64,000 nt of DNA from Mesaphorura yosii (lineage: Eukaryota > Arthropoda > Collembola > Poduromorpha > Tullbergiidae): NCBI GenBank assembly GCA_009869945.1, contig WIXG01000288.1, positions 37,641 through 101,640 of the forward strand, in the 5' to 3' direction. This document shows positions 11,762 to 25,300 of the stretch, in pieces; the first letter of the stretch is position 1, and every line of letters begins with the position of its first letter. The translations under genes and the position numbers were made by a program. The notes below the pieces were generated by a model that saw only the letters and a list, made by a program, of their open reading frames with translations, made no database searches and was not told the origin of the DNA.

Positions 11762-14700
11762 ATGCCGGAGGCAAAGAAAGGTGGTAACTACGCAGAGGTT
11801 CCGGCCGCGGAAGTGGTGACGCCGGGCGGCAACAAGGATGAAGCGGTCGGTCTCAAAGCGACCATGTCGCTCATGAACGGCATCACCGTCATCGTCGGAA
11901 GTATCATCGGCTCGGGCATCTTCGTATCGCCCGGCGGGGTGCTGAAGAACACTGGAAGTCCCAACATGGCGCTGATCGTCTGGACAGTTTCTGGGGTCTT
12001 CTCAATGATTGGCGCGTACTGCTACGCCGAACTGGGTTGTATGATAACAAAGACTGGAGCTGATTACGCCTACATCATGGTCACCTTTGGTCCTTTCCTC
12101 GCATTCATTCGGCTGTGGGTCGAGTGCATGATTGTCCGGCCATGTTCACAAGCCATCGTTGGTCTCACATTCGCCACGTACATCCTCAAGCCATTCTTTC
12201 CAGATTGCGATCCACCTGCGGAAGCGATTCAGCTCTTGGCCTGTGTTTGCATCTGTAAGTGCCTGACAATTTCCGTACTCGCAATTATCACATGTGTGGT
12301 TTAATTAGAAAACTAAATAGCAAGTAGGGTGCATGCTAAAACCTTCTGTCAAACTCGAGACGGCGTTTTTCATTCACATTCGCATAGCATGGACGTATTC
12401 TGAGTCTATTCTTAGCTGACATGTTTGGAATCTCAGAATGTCATTGAAAGCCTGTCTTACGATTGCATCAGCCTTTTCGTCTTTCGGTTCTTCGGATTCT
12501 AATGTCGGTGCTAACACTCTAAAACACTAGCATATGGGTGGAATCACTGTGAGCATTCTTTCAAAGAATTTAGCGCAGCGCTAACAACGAATCCATTGCC
12601 CTGCGTGGCTCGTGGCTGAGACTCGTGCTGTCGTGCGACTACAATGAAATTGCATAATCTGTACATTCCGGTAGTGCACACATTTCGTAAGTAAACGTGA
12701 GCGCTTTCGGTTTCGACTTTTTGACCCGCCGGTACTCTAATGGAAAGCGCAGAAGCTTGCGATATTGATGACATTCTGTGACACCGTGCTTCCTTGTCTT
12801 TAAATAGATTACGTCCAATATTGGCAAGTAACCATTCATCTTGTTAACGTTTGATTGTTCTTGTGTCGTTTCTCTTCGCTTGAGCTGTGATTCCGTAAAC
12901 TGGAACGGCTCGTACTCTTGTTAAACTCTTGTCTTGCACAAACCACAATGGTAAGCTAGCGTAAACGTGTGCCTGACGGAACAGAGGAAGATTTTATGAC
13001 TTCTTTAGCATAGGGAATTTAATACCATTTGTATTCCTATCTACTTCCACGTGATGATGCAAGAACCTATAAAAGGGCAACAGGAAAGGCAGGAAGACCG
13101 GCGCGGTCGATTATTACTGGCATATGGTGTCCGGAAAGAGTTCAGCAACGGCAGTGGCAGTTGATTTTCTTTGAGATATAAAACTCGTACAAAAACAGAA
13201 ACCAGAACACAGCACATGATACATAAATATTGCTTTACCGGAGACAGGCGTCATATTCCAGTCATAATTTAGCAATTCTCTCGTGCGTGCATCATGATCG
13301 ATTCCTCCATCACGCACGTGCAAACGTATGCAAAGTGGAAATGCACAAGTCAAGAATTGACGCTGTGAGCCAAATGTTTAAAGTTCCCAATGCAAAATGT
13401 TAAATTATGCTGTAAAGAATCTTTCGACGAACGTGGAATGAGTCGAAATCTGTCTATTAAATTAAAAACGAATTTTGTGCACCGTTCGTGAATCCAAAGG
13501 TCAGTGATGAGGCGAGGTGTCAAGTCAGGAAGAAAAATCGCACTGATTACAATAAAAATTGACAAATGCAGACGTGCAAGCGGAGAATGTAAGAGACTTG
13601 AGACGAAATGAATGGAAATGATGAGTTAGGTTCAGGGTTCAAAGTCTTAATCGGTGTGTTTTCGCAAGCATGAATGAGTAAATGTATGAAGTGAGATTAA
13701 AGTCTTCGCTTTCAGCTATTACAAGCATGATTTATGAAATGCGACAAGGCTCAATCAGCCATCACATCAGCCAGTCTGAAATAAAAATAATGGTTATTGT
13801 CAAGGAGTCAGATGCGTTCACGTACTCCGTTCGTGGCCGCCTGGCTCTGGCTGGCCAGGAGCGGAGACAATTACTCCACGATTTGCTAAATGTATGAAGA
13901 TTTTTTAAATATTCTACGTACGCTATAATGAATTCTCTGCGTGGACGCCACAGCACGGCTCGCAGAAGAGAAAATGCAAAATTAGAAGTAAAGCTTATCG
14001 CATGGGTGGATTCTTTCACTGTTCACTTGAGTGGTTGTCACTGCGAAAACAAAAGAATCATACATGATATCCTAATCAATTTCTTGCTGGCTGAACCGTC
14101 TTTCCTCCATGTACTGGCTTATTGAAATTTAATTGCAATGCCCATAAGAGGATTTGTTGTGTACTGGCATTACTGCGCCCACAGCGGGTGGTCTTCGACT
14201 CAGGACGTGACGAATTCTTGCAGTGACAGAATCTAAAGCAAAAGATTACTGAGATTGAGACGCAACACAACGCCAGTGGGTGCTTCCTTGCACATTGCAT
14301 GTATCAATCACGGAGTGGATTGTGGATCATGCAATCGCATAGCGCTGTTGCACGCTGTCGGCATATTTGACAGCAATAAAACAGACTCTGGTCTAATTTC
14401 GGAGTCAAATAAACAAATCTGCAGTCTAGCAGCATGCAGTATGCGATGCCGTGTCATTAAACCTAGATGTTGATATTACTATTTGCCTACGTCAGCGCTT
14501 ACGCGTTTGACCAGGCTAGAGTTCATAAACTTATGTCAGACCTTAGGCTAATTGGTATCATAAAAGAGATCAAGTGCATTCTCGGTGCTACTTCTGCTGC
14601 TGTGTTGTGATATGACTCTCTTAGCTGACTGCTGTTCATACGTAGTCACATATATTTTGTTCGTGTTATTGATATTCTCATAATCATACTAAAGGTGTCC

Positions 14701-17700
14701 TGGGTGGACTGTGCACAAGTTATGAACATTAAAGTGCACTCTTTCAAAATCTCACCACTGCACCGTTTGCATAAAATGGAACATGTTAGCAGCAAAAAAA
14801 AGAAGATTCTCACGCAGCTCAAAATTTTTGTGAGACTCGACACGACGAATTCTGAAATCTGATGCGTTTAATCCTCCACAAATTACATTCCGTGCACTAG
14901 TTTGAGGACAGAGGAATTTGCGCATCCGTACATCCACTGGAATTATTGCATCATTCAGTTTTGCATTCTTCGCCATTCAGGACCCTTCCTTGCTTTCCTC
15001 TTGTCGAGTCCCGTGTTGTGAAAATATGTATTTTGCACCGAAAAGACACAAAAGGATCCTAGTAAAAAAAATGCTTCATAGAAAGGGTCTTTCGCGATGT
15101 TCCCTCCAGTTTAGCCTTGGCATTTTTCAACCGACTGGAAAACTTAACAAATGTTGCGAATCGGCGCTTCGGGCCGTGCTTGTAAGGACAGTCTTACAAT
15201 GGGTAATAAAAATAGGTTGTCTACCAAGCTTGGCATCGACTCAAAATCAACATAGCACAAGCATACCTCAGGAAATGAAATGCGTGTCTCCATTGAGCAC
15301 GAACACGCTTATTACGCAGATTTGTCTTACACAAGCCGAGTGCAATGAACAATTAGTGCCTAGATCATTTATGTACGAATACGAATAGCTGAGCTTATAC
15401 ACGCAATTTTTCGTTGCAGGTCTCCTTACATTCGTCAACTGCTGGAATGTCAGATGGGCAACTTTGGTTCAAGACGTTTTTACATATGCTAAAGTCCTGG
15501 CTTTAATTATGATCATCATCACGGGAATCGTTCTTCTGTGCTATGGTACAACTCACTGCGCATGATTTCATGATCATGACTTCTGAATGCTCTGTCTCAT
15601 TCCAGGCCACACCGAGTATTTTACATTCGACAGTTCGACATGCGTGAATTGCGAAGAAGTGAACGTGAAGAATATCGCGCTTTCCTTCTACTCGGGTTTA
15701 TTTGCGTACAATGGATGGTAAGTTGCAAATGTAGACATTTCTAATTTCGAAGAACCAGAAAATGTTAATGTTAAGGAATTTGAATTGTGCGTTGAACTTC
15801 GTGTACGGCATCGCGCTCACTTCCTTCTAGGTGTGCACTCACCACCGGCGTGTTGTTTTTACTCCTTCATTAATCGTTGGGTAGTGCTTAAATGTTAAAT
15901 GCAGTAAATCCTGAAATAACCTCCTCGTCTCATTCCCAAGCGTTCAGCCTTCCATCTACGAGTGTTTTATTGTACGCTGAGGACACAGGACACATATGGT
16001 TTGTACGGATACAATTCATTATTTCTTCATAAATGTCATCAAACGCCCGCTATTTGTGGCAATAAAGAGGAGTGAATAATAAGAAGTTTATAACGAAACT
16101 CTTTTATGAGATTCATTTAAATGCTTTCAACGGAATTACTTGATGCTACATAGAACCGAGCATGAAATGCTTGTTTACGTATTTACCATTGCGTTTAATT
16201 TGGTTGATTTCAGGAACTACTTGAACTTCATTATCGAGGAACTGAAGGACCCAGTGAGGTATGCACATGACTTGGCATGGCATATAGCGGCGTCTCTCGA
16301 GAAAGGGATTCCAGCGCTCAACCGGAATTTTACTCTAGTTTCCCTTATCTTGCCATTAATTCTAGGAATCTTCCACGTGCCATTGGAATTTCATGTCTGC
16401 TTGTTACCATCGTCTACGTGCTGACAAACGTTGCATTCTTCACCACACTATCACCTGACGAGGTTATCGGCTCAGCCGCCGTAGCAGTTGTAAGTTATCT
16501 CACATAATGTAGGGCATGCTGCAATTGCAGCTTGCGTCTGCGAGTCTTGCCTTCGTCTTCGTTCTTCATGATGTTTATCATGTATCATTTCAGACATTTG
16601 GCGACCAGCACTACAAGTACATGGCATGGCTCATTCCGGTATTTGTGGCAATGTCAACGTTTGGCGGTGTCAACGGAATTCTACTTACATCCTCCAGGTG
16701 AGCTTGGACGATCGTTTGACTTCTGCAGACGCTTACAAAGTTTGTACTTGGTGCAAAGAGTTTAGCGACTCGTCACGAATCCGTTTTTGTGTATTTGCAT
16801 CTTAAGTGTTGCGAAGATTATCATGAACGTCATGAAGATCTGTCCTGGGCTTCAATTAACTCAAAAGTGATGCCAAAAATGATTTTTGCACTACTTTCGC
16901 AAAGTGTGAAGCTCTGGCCTCCTCATTTCGAGTGCGCTTGCTATCGTTATAAAACTTCGACATCCTTAATTGCCTTGTAAACGTCGGAAAGGCTTGCTAC
17001 TGCTACTACATGAGATTACAGGTCATTAGAGTTCAATATACTTACAAGTCTTCGTACACTTGAAGCCAATTACTTGACTAAACGGTAGTTTCTTTGTGTA
17101 ATAGAATCATGGCATGCTCATAATAATAGGATAATGATCCTAAACTGGTGTATGCAGAGACTAATGATAGCGGACACAGTAAGTGCAACAAATCAGTTAA
17201 CGACACCAAACGCGTTCTTTTCCGCAGACTTTTCTACGCTGGTGCTATTGAAGGACAAATGCCTGAAATATTGACAATGATTCAAGTTGAGAAAAGCACA
17301 CCTGCTCCTGCCGTGCTCTTTGTGGTAAGTCAGAAGCAACTTCATTGTCATCGTGCTTTTTGATGACAGAAAGGAAATTTTTCGAAATGAATCCCAAATC
17401 TAATTAGGCTAAATTGCCTCGAAGATTAAAGATTAGATTGATTTCTCTCAAGTATGAAGGTGAATTCTCAACGTGACTCCTATTTTTTGTGTCATTTGAA
17501 AGCTGCATAAAGAAGAAACGTCACTGAAATAGCAATTTAGTTTCATCGAACGTAGTTTTACCCGAATTCTAATCAAGTTTGGAGGCACACGAGGCTGTTG
17601 GAACGAAATAGTATATAGTAGGACGAAGTACGGCCTATCAAATTCTCATGAGTATTTTTGTCTCAGGCTCTACTCTCGATATTATACTTGGCTGCACCAA

Positions 17701-19110
17701 ACATTAATCTCCTCATCAACTACGTCGGATTTGCAACATGGGTAAGTCAAAGCCAAACTAAGTAAGCGCATTATTTGATTCCAAGACTTGAAATCTAATT
17801 CCTTTTGCCCTTTCATAGCTGAGCATAGGGCTGGCTGTTCTCTGTATTCCCATCCTCCGTTGGAGTCAACCCGACCTGGAGAGGCCCATCCGTGTCAACA
17901 TGGCTTGGCCAATCCTGTACATCCTGGCCACACTGTTTATTACTATTGTACCGATGTTTGCAGATCCATTTGCAACAGGCGAGTCCATACTTCCTACAGC
18001 CGTCACGCCGCCACTAGCAGAATTTCTCAAATATTTAATTTTCTGTATATTTTGTCTACAGGAATTGGCACTCTTGTGATCCTGAGCGGTGTTCCCGTCT
18101 ATCTTTTATTCATCGGCTGGAAAAGCAAGCCTAAATGCATTCGCACCGTCATGGGTATGAAGAGCGCAGCTACTTACATGCTATTGGGCACCATTCACCT
18201 TCAAATCACGCTTGTGTACTTAATAGGTCTAATTTAGCGTATTGTCAAATTCTTTGTGAAAAGTCGGGCCCTTCTTCCGACCTTGAGTGCCCACAACAGA
18301 CCATGATCTCCAAAATTCGCGTACCTTGAAATATGCATATTGCATACATGGCAAATTAAATAGCTCCTATTATCACCTGATTACTAACTCCATGTGAATG
18401 GTTGTGTGCATGTGTTTAACAGATGCTCTTGAAAACTTCGCGAATCGCTGTTAATCAATGCGTTGCACATCTATTTTGATACCTTAATTGATCCCAGTCC
18501 TCTTACCTGATTCCTCCAACTGCACGTGTGGCATCCCAATTAGCACAGTAGCAGTAACGTTTAACTTGCAAAGCTGATGGTTCGCTAATTGTGTGTATGG
18601 TGATTTGTTAAAACAGAAAAGTGGACTCAAAATTTACAGTTTCTGCTCAACGTTTGCACATCCAACGACGTGCGAGCCCTCATGATGGGCAAACAGATGA
18701 AGCAAGTCCTATTAATTCGTAACTGCAGCTATGCAAGTTGTCTGGCTGCCGCTGCCACCAAAGCAGACGGTCAACTGAAGGGGAAATTATCGCTGGCCAA
18801 GAAATGGAGCTCATTCTCCGACCTTTCGACAACATCAAACATCGACCCGTTCGCATGCTTCGTTCCAGTGTACAAGCCCACGTATGACTCCGCGATGCCT
18901 GAGATTGAAATTCGAAATTTGGAACGGTCGAAAGCCTGTCACAACTTGAGAGAAACCCCACGCCCGATGGCCAGAGAGAAGTTTATGGAAGCAATTCTGT
19001 CTTCCGGAGAGTCTTCAGATCCGAATTCATCTCCGGACGACGAGCAAACTTACTTGATGAAGTCTCTACGCGTCCCGTCACAGCCAAGAATGCGGACATA
19101 TTCATTTTAA
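11762..19110 (+). CDS. SLC7-family heteromeric amino-acid transporter light chain (LAT/y+LAT type)
   Basis: Eleven coding exons: 11762-12254, 15420-15545, 15606-15717, 16214-16258, 16366-16489, 16594-16697, 17228-17324, 17667-17741, 17819-17978, 18062-18154, 18617-19110; 640 residues. The protein is a twelve-helix APC-superfamily antiporter. Diagnostic segments are [12 protein letters not shown] (residues 50-61, the broken first helix that binds substrate), [26 protein letters not shown] (broken helix 6), [10 protein letters not shown] and [13 protein letters not shown]. Cys149 in FPDC matches the LAT1 cysteine (Cys164) that forms a disulfide with the SLC3A2/4F2hc heavy chain, so a glycoprotein partner is expected at the plasma membrane. 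The paralogue (LAT or y+LAT) cannot be decided by eye. Two oddities are a GC-AG intron after exon 9 and a long last exon that adds a cytosolic tail of about 130 residues to a family usually near 500-530. Confidence 0.94.
12255..15419 (+). other. Large first coding intron of the SLC7 gene
   Basis: This 3.2 kb intron is six or more times longer than the gene's other introns and has a clean GTAAGT donor and TTGCAG acceptor. It contains a TATAAAAG at about 13069 without a matching initiator, but no coding exon I can support. First introns often carry regulatory sequence; nothing specific is visible. Confidence 0.75.
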
Positions 19111-19334
19111 TGAGCTGGAATTTTCCAATTTTGATGTGCTTTATTGGCTTTTATTGCTAGTCTTCCAGTAACGTCTTTCATCTTCTACTCAATAACGGTA
19201 AATAATTATTATTGAATTAGCTTCTGTGTTTGAATGTCTGAATGAATGAATGTTGCTCTGACCTTCAATCTATTACTCGACCCACCAAATTCATCGCCAT
19301 TATCTGCTCTCCCCTGCTTTAGGGATTTGAACTC

Positions 19335-19340
19335 AATAAA
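19335..19340 (+). terminator. Polyadenylation signal of the SLC7 gene
   Basis: A canonical AATAAA lies 225 nt after the stop codon at 19108-19110, which is a plausible 3' end. Confidence 0.6.
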
Positions 19341-22300
19341 GTTAAACCTGAAGAAGCTTCGAATTCAGATTATTGCAATATTTTGCTGAGCCAACTGCAG
19401 AAAGTTCCTTATTTGCTGCGGTGCAATAACACCCAAAAGCTATTTTATAACACGTTGATTTTATTTGACTTATGCTTCTCATTTCAGATGCTGTCACAAG
19501 ACTCATTCAAAAGATTTTAATTGTTCTACGGCCAACCACTTAAACACAATATATTCTAAAGGTGCCTAATTATTGTTTTTTTTAATGCGCATCCTCTGTT
19601 TTCCATTTCATATTATAATTAGAATTATGTTATTTTGAGTTTGCATCTTGCTGGCCAGGTGGCATTTCTACGCCCTACTTTTTCGGATCAACAGATCGAT
19701 AGTTTAATTAATTGACTCTTCCTGTAGGTTTCCGATTTCAGTTTGCATGCTGTACTTAGACCGTATTTTGGTTTCATTTTTATAAATTTATAAGAGAAAA
19801 AAGTTTATATAGAATGAATACAGTCATCCCACCAAGTGCACAAAAAATAATTCGCAATTAGTACATTAGACAGAAAGAAACAATTTTTGGATAGACTGCG
19901 CACGATACATTATAGTCCTGTCGTGTTTATTGTTTACTTATCGAATCCTTATGATAACACGTCGAGTCCGTTGCTCTAATTGAACACTAATTGATTTTTC
20001 TGGTTCACAGGTTGGTTTACGGTCGCGATTCAAAAGATATGTATTGTTGTCCCTCCTGAACGACCAGCAAACGTCTAGGTTACAACAAGAAAACAACGAA
20101 GCCGAGTCAGCAGTTGCTAGCAATTTCCTATTTCCTCCTGAATTTCGTATTACTATTGATGTAATTACCTGTGCTAGCTTTTCTAATTATTTCAGTAGAC
20201 TAGTAAATCATACAATCTGTAATTAGAATGATAAAATAAGCCTACATTTGTAACTGCTGAGATAAGAGGGACAATGAGATCTCGAGCAGTCGCCGTACTA
20301 TCAGACTTCTGTATTATGTATATTCTAATTCAGTCGTACATCACAATTAGTGACGTGTAAACTAAACTGTAGTGTAAGCACTCCTAAGAAAGGCCTCCTG
20401 CTGGGTGCATTTCTACACGCCAGAAGTTTTCACTTTTCTAAATGGTTAAAGAATTGCAACAAAACCGGCTATAAACTACGTAGTCACGAGGTAGTACGTA
20501 TTTTAATATTTCTTGTATCTTTTTAAATGTGTAAGAAGGTTTGAATCTAGGAATCCGAGTTGGCTTCCTCTCCTTCAAGATAAGGAATTCACACGTCGTT
20601 AGACAAAGAGCGGAGTCCAATGCCAGTGAGTTTGTCCATTATGGTTCTAGCATCTAGCGAATACTTAACTTTCTATGTGGTACTTTGAACAACCGGTTCG
20701 CTATTGCCAACTGTAGCTTTATTACACCACTAAAAGGAAAGATAGTAGTACAAGTAGATTTTATATTTAAGTAAGTCGTACGTATGATAATTCTGTTGCC
20801 GGAATGTTAAATATCAATGCCCGATAGAGTATAATTCATCCTTGTTTCCAGTTTTAGTGCGTTTAGTGCAATTTAATTTTTATATCTTATTCTTTAAAAT
20901 TCTTTCTGTTCAATACTTAATTTGATTTGAGTTATGCTATGAGTATTTTGAAATACATAATCTGGTTTATTGTGATTTTCGTTTTGCGCATGCTTTCATT
21001 GCCCGTTGCCGTTGCCTCGTTGCATATCATTATCGTTTCTCGTAGATTGAGACGATAGCAATTTTAAGGTTGTACAATTACGCATGTGCCATGCCATTGC
21101 AAATACGGTGATGATGACTTGCTATCAGCAATCGCCGCGTGCCAAACGCAATATTATTCAGTAGTGTCCAATCATAGTTCATTATTACGAATAGTGTCAC
21201 TGACAAATGAAGATTGTGCAGACGCATCTTGTACGGTGGCACGGCCAACAAGGACAATAAGTAGGAATAAAGACGGTAGTCGATGTTAGAGAATAGAGAA
21301 TTTCAACCAAGCCAGCTGAGCATCTCACGGAACTCGGCGAGTTGAGTAGTATTATTCCTCTAGTCGAAGAGAACTGTTGTATATTGCTAACTGATTTGGA
21401 ATAAAATCAGTGCGTTCGAAATTGAGCCACGGCGGTCGCATCTGAGTTTCATGAAAATTCTCAGAAAATACGTTTCGCTACGGCCATAAATCCTGACATG
21501 ACCGGCTGCTAGTAGGCATTGCAGAGTGGGAAGGTGATTTTCCAGTCCTACTTGTATGAATCCAATGATCATAAATTCCTTAGATTTAAATTGAGGAAGG
21601 TATTTCGGTTGACATTTGACTTTCTTCGTGTTCACCACACACCACAAACTCAGGAGCGCAAACTGCGTGTTGTCGGAGGAGAGAGTAAAAGAAGATCTAT
21701 AACTATTACTTTAGATGAAAATAAAAGGTTGACTTTTGTAAAACTGAGTCAACAATGCCGCAGCCACAGGAGTCAACCCGAGAAAGCAGTAAAAGAAAAA
21801 GGAAAAGTAATGTGACACAGACAAGTGAGATGAGATTTCAGTCCTTTTCCCTGTCGCTTGCCTGTGTGCCTTCCTCAGCACAACAATTTCATTTTATTTT
21901 ACACTATAAAAACTTGAAGTAAACTGCAAAAGGTGAAAAATAAAATAGGTGAAGAAGCTCTCGTTCGCCAGAGGCCTCAATTCCACGAGCTACTGCATAG
22001 AATGTTCATTACACAAGAACGCATATTTCAGAGTCTAAACGAGACACGGACAGGTCGACTTTACCTCTTGACTGTAGTGATTTATCTTCACCTGCAATGC
22101 TCCAGCTCTCAATTCTGGTGAGCAAAAAGTCGCAGGATTTCTGGCTCGGTGACGTGCTGATGGTTTGAGCCATACTAACAAGGGGCAGCTGGATTAGCAG
22201 ACCCGAAGAGCGTATTGCTTAGAAGATTTGGGACAAAATAAAAAAATAGGCAAAGAAAAGTCTCCGAAGACCGATAAATTAATAAAATGGAAAGCAAAGG

Positions 22301-25300
22301 GGAAGTCGACGAAAGAAGAAGAGCAACGGTTGTGCGAGGCTGCGGTGTTCAATTTGGTGAGTTTAAATCAGAACGGCAGTCAGTGCTGCAGATGCTCTTT
22401 GGTTAAATTGAGCCGACTGCAATTTTTGCGCACCATAAATAAATGCTGGCTGCCTGTCGAAATCAAAAATCCCAAAAGCGATAGATATAAATGGAGATGG
22501 ATTGCTCTCCTGATATTCATTCTTTGATTTCCACTCTGAAAGAAATATTCGTATTCAACTTTTATTATTGTTGTGGTACTCTGCGGGCTGTGTCTTGCAC
22601 TCAATAACAATAATGTAAGACCTAACAGCTTTTAGCGTAGTTGCGCAATAGACAATAATGGTCTGAGAGAGTTACGGCGTATGCCTTTTGATCAAAACCT
22701 GAACTGGTGATCAGGGCTTGGAAATCAAACTCCGTCGCCAACGTGATACAGAATGAAAAGAATCCGGAGGCTTTAATTACTAGTTATTTTACACCTGCAG
22801 GCACCAAACTTTCATCTCATTCTCGTCCATCGATTCATGGAGAAATTAGTCTATGGTACTAAAACTCTTTTGTGTAGTGGCTGCTCGCGCTCGCATCTTG
22901 AGTCTCTCAATTAGGAAATCTAAAGCCAAATAAAAGTCCGATTCAGGAAAGAAGAGCTCTTTGTTCTCTCCAAAGAATTGAAAGATAACAAAGAAAGTGG
23001 GAAACTTTTTCGACTCTTTCTGCTTCGCTTAATCCGAAATCTATTCAACAAGCAAATGGTTTAAGTAAATGAAAGCAAAACCTTTTCACTCCTGATTTCC
23101 TCTACTTTTCTCGTTTCATCTCGAAAGATTCAGACCGCGTGGTGCTCTACGCTCTGTTTTCCCTCGGGGCTGATTCGAGAGTCTTTTTCCTTTTCCTTTC
23201 TTTCTCGATTGTACGTAAACACAAATGTTGATTTGATCATTGAGACAGATGCATTTCACTCCAGTCTTCCGTCGTCTCTTAATTTGCACTGCAAAAGTCA
23301 ACTCAGTCTAATTTGGGTGTTCAGCGAAGAAAGAAACGCTCCTGGCCTTAATTGGCGAGTTCAGTAACAAAAGTAGCTGTACATCTGGTTTGCGACTGAG
23401 AGAGTGGCTGCCTGACTGTCATACCTTTTGCAATGATATGAAACTATGAGTGCTCACTCTAATTAATGCAAGAGGCACTAAAAGAGTGTCAAATATCTTT
23501 TACAAAGTTCTCGAAAAACATATGTACCATGTACGGCACCCATTCAAGCACTTCATGTACTCCACTTTAATCTCTTTACCATCTGCACTCTACCTAGCAA
23601 CATTTCATTTTTATTACCGACAAAACTGCTATTTAAGAACGATTTACAGTTTTTACTATTCCAGTCCACAAGCAACGAGAGGACCCATGATCGGGATTAT
23701 GGCACTCGACGCATTGAAATACTGGAACCAGAAATCCTTATTTAATTTCTAAATAATAATTTCGAAAAGGAAGATCAATCTGAAGGGGTTTCATGACTCA
23801 CATTTGGGCTCGGACATGAATTGGCACAATGCACAGCATAGTACATAAGCAGAAGCAGAAGCTTAAACCGGGATATGAAGCCATAAGTGCATTATTACTT
23901 AAAATAATATTTTTCATAACAGGACGAATTAGGATTGCGTACTGATGCTAAGCCATTAAAACAACAAAAGGGTGCATGAGGCAGACACGCCGGCACTTCA
24001 AGGGGTTTACTCTCTCTACTCATTACCGGCTTCTGCTTGGGGAGGAATTAATAAAATGAAACATTCCGCGCACTGTCAAATCAATCAATGGAAAGTAGTA
24101 GTAATGCGAGTCATTCATGGCTAGGCGCAGCGCAGCGGCCAGTGCGCTAGTGCTTCATATACTCGATTTAGAGGGGCACACATCATGAATCAAATAGCGG
24201 TGATGATGAGGATGATGATATGATTTATTTCCTGACCACAGATGAGCTTGTAACTTGACTTGGGTGCTTTGCTGCTGTGAAGGGTGAGCACGATGTAATC
24301 TCCCTTCTGCTCCTGCCTGCCGTTCCACACAAAGAGATCCTTATTTCTGTAATTATTAACTTAACCCATTTCCACAGTGCTTGGTCTTTTTCACGTTGAG
24401 TGCATTACTGGCATTACTACTTTATCAATTTTATGTTGCAATTAAATGGTGCTTTTTACTATTATGTGAGATGAAGCCCGTCGGGAATTACTTCGTGTTT
24501 CAGAAATATTTTTACTACCAACTTTTATTTCCGATGGATCAGAAAAAATATAATTTAATTTTATGGCTAATGACTCAGGACCTATTGAGCTGATGAAGTG
24601 CGTGGCTCTTCTGTCTAGCCAACTGCCACTTACAACATTATCGAATGGCTGTGGGCGTCGGCTTGTCAAACCGCCTCGTTATACCATTCATTGCAGTTGC
24701 AATGCACTATAAAGACACGTACTATTTAGGGATTTCTGAAGAAACAGCAAGGACTCTTATCTCTTATGTGTGAAAATTTGTCGTCATGAAACACAATAAT
24801 GATTACTATATAAGCTTTATTCAATTTTTTCTAAGAAAACAACTTTACCAGCACTAAGTTCTTGAAAATGTTCCACATAAAAGACTGTCACGACTTGCAA
24901 TTTGCTGCTGCTACTTAATTTATGACCTTCACTAAATCAATTAAGCTGGTAAGCCAAACTCACAAATATCCCGCAGTTAAGTGAAATTGGAACACGAGCC
25001 CTTCGCCTCCTGTCAATGTCGCGTGCGCCAACAACTCTGTTGAGAATTCTAGTTCAAGTTCAAGTACGGTTATGAGATGCAAAGACCGAAAGGATTCAGC
25101 CAGCACACGCGATAATTTACTTGTCAAAACTGAGCACATTTATCCCGTCATTTCACTGTTGATCCATTTTATGTACAGGACCACACACAGCTGAACAAAT
25201 GGAACGGTGAAATGGAATTGAACTGCGAACTTCAAAATTCTACGCAGAGGGAAAACGGCTCACATAAAATTACTCGATCTCAGAGAGCTTCTTACTTTCT

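Noticed and set aside
13069-13076. TATAAAAG in SLC7 intron 1 as an internal promoter
   Set aside because: There is no initiator about 30 nt downstream and no first exon that would splice in.
23450-23752. 100-codon plus-strand open frame with hydrophobic stretches
   Set aside because: It has no recognised family and sits in AT-rich sequence where Phe/Tyr/Ile-rich chance frames are expected.
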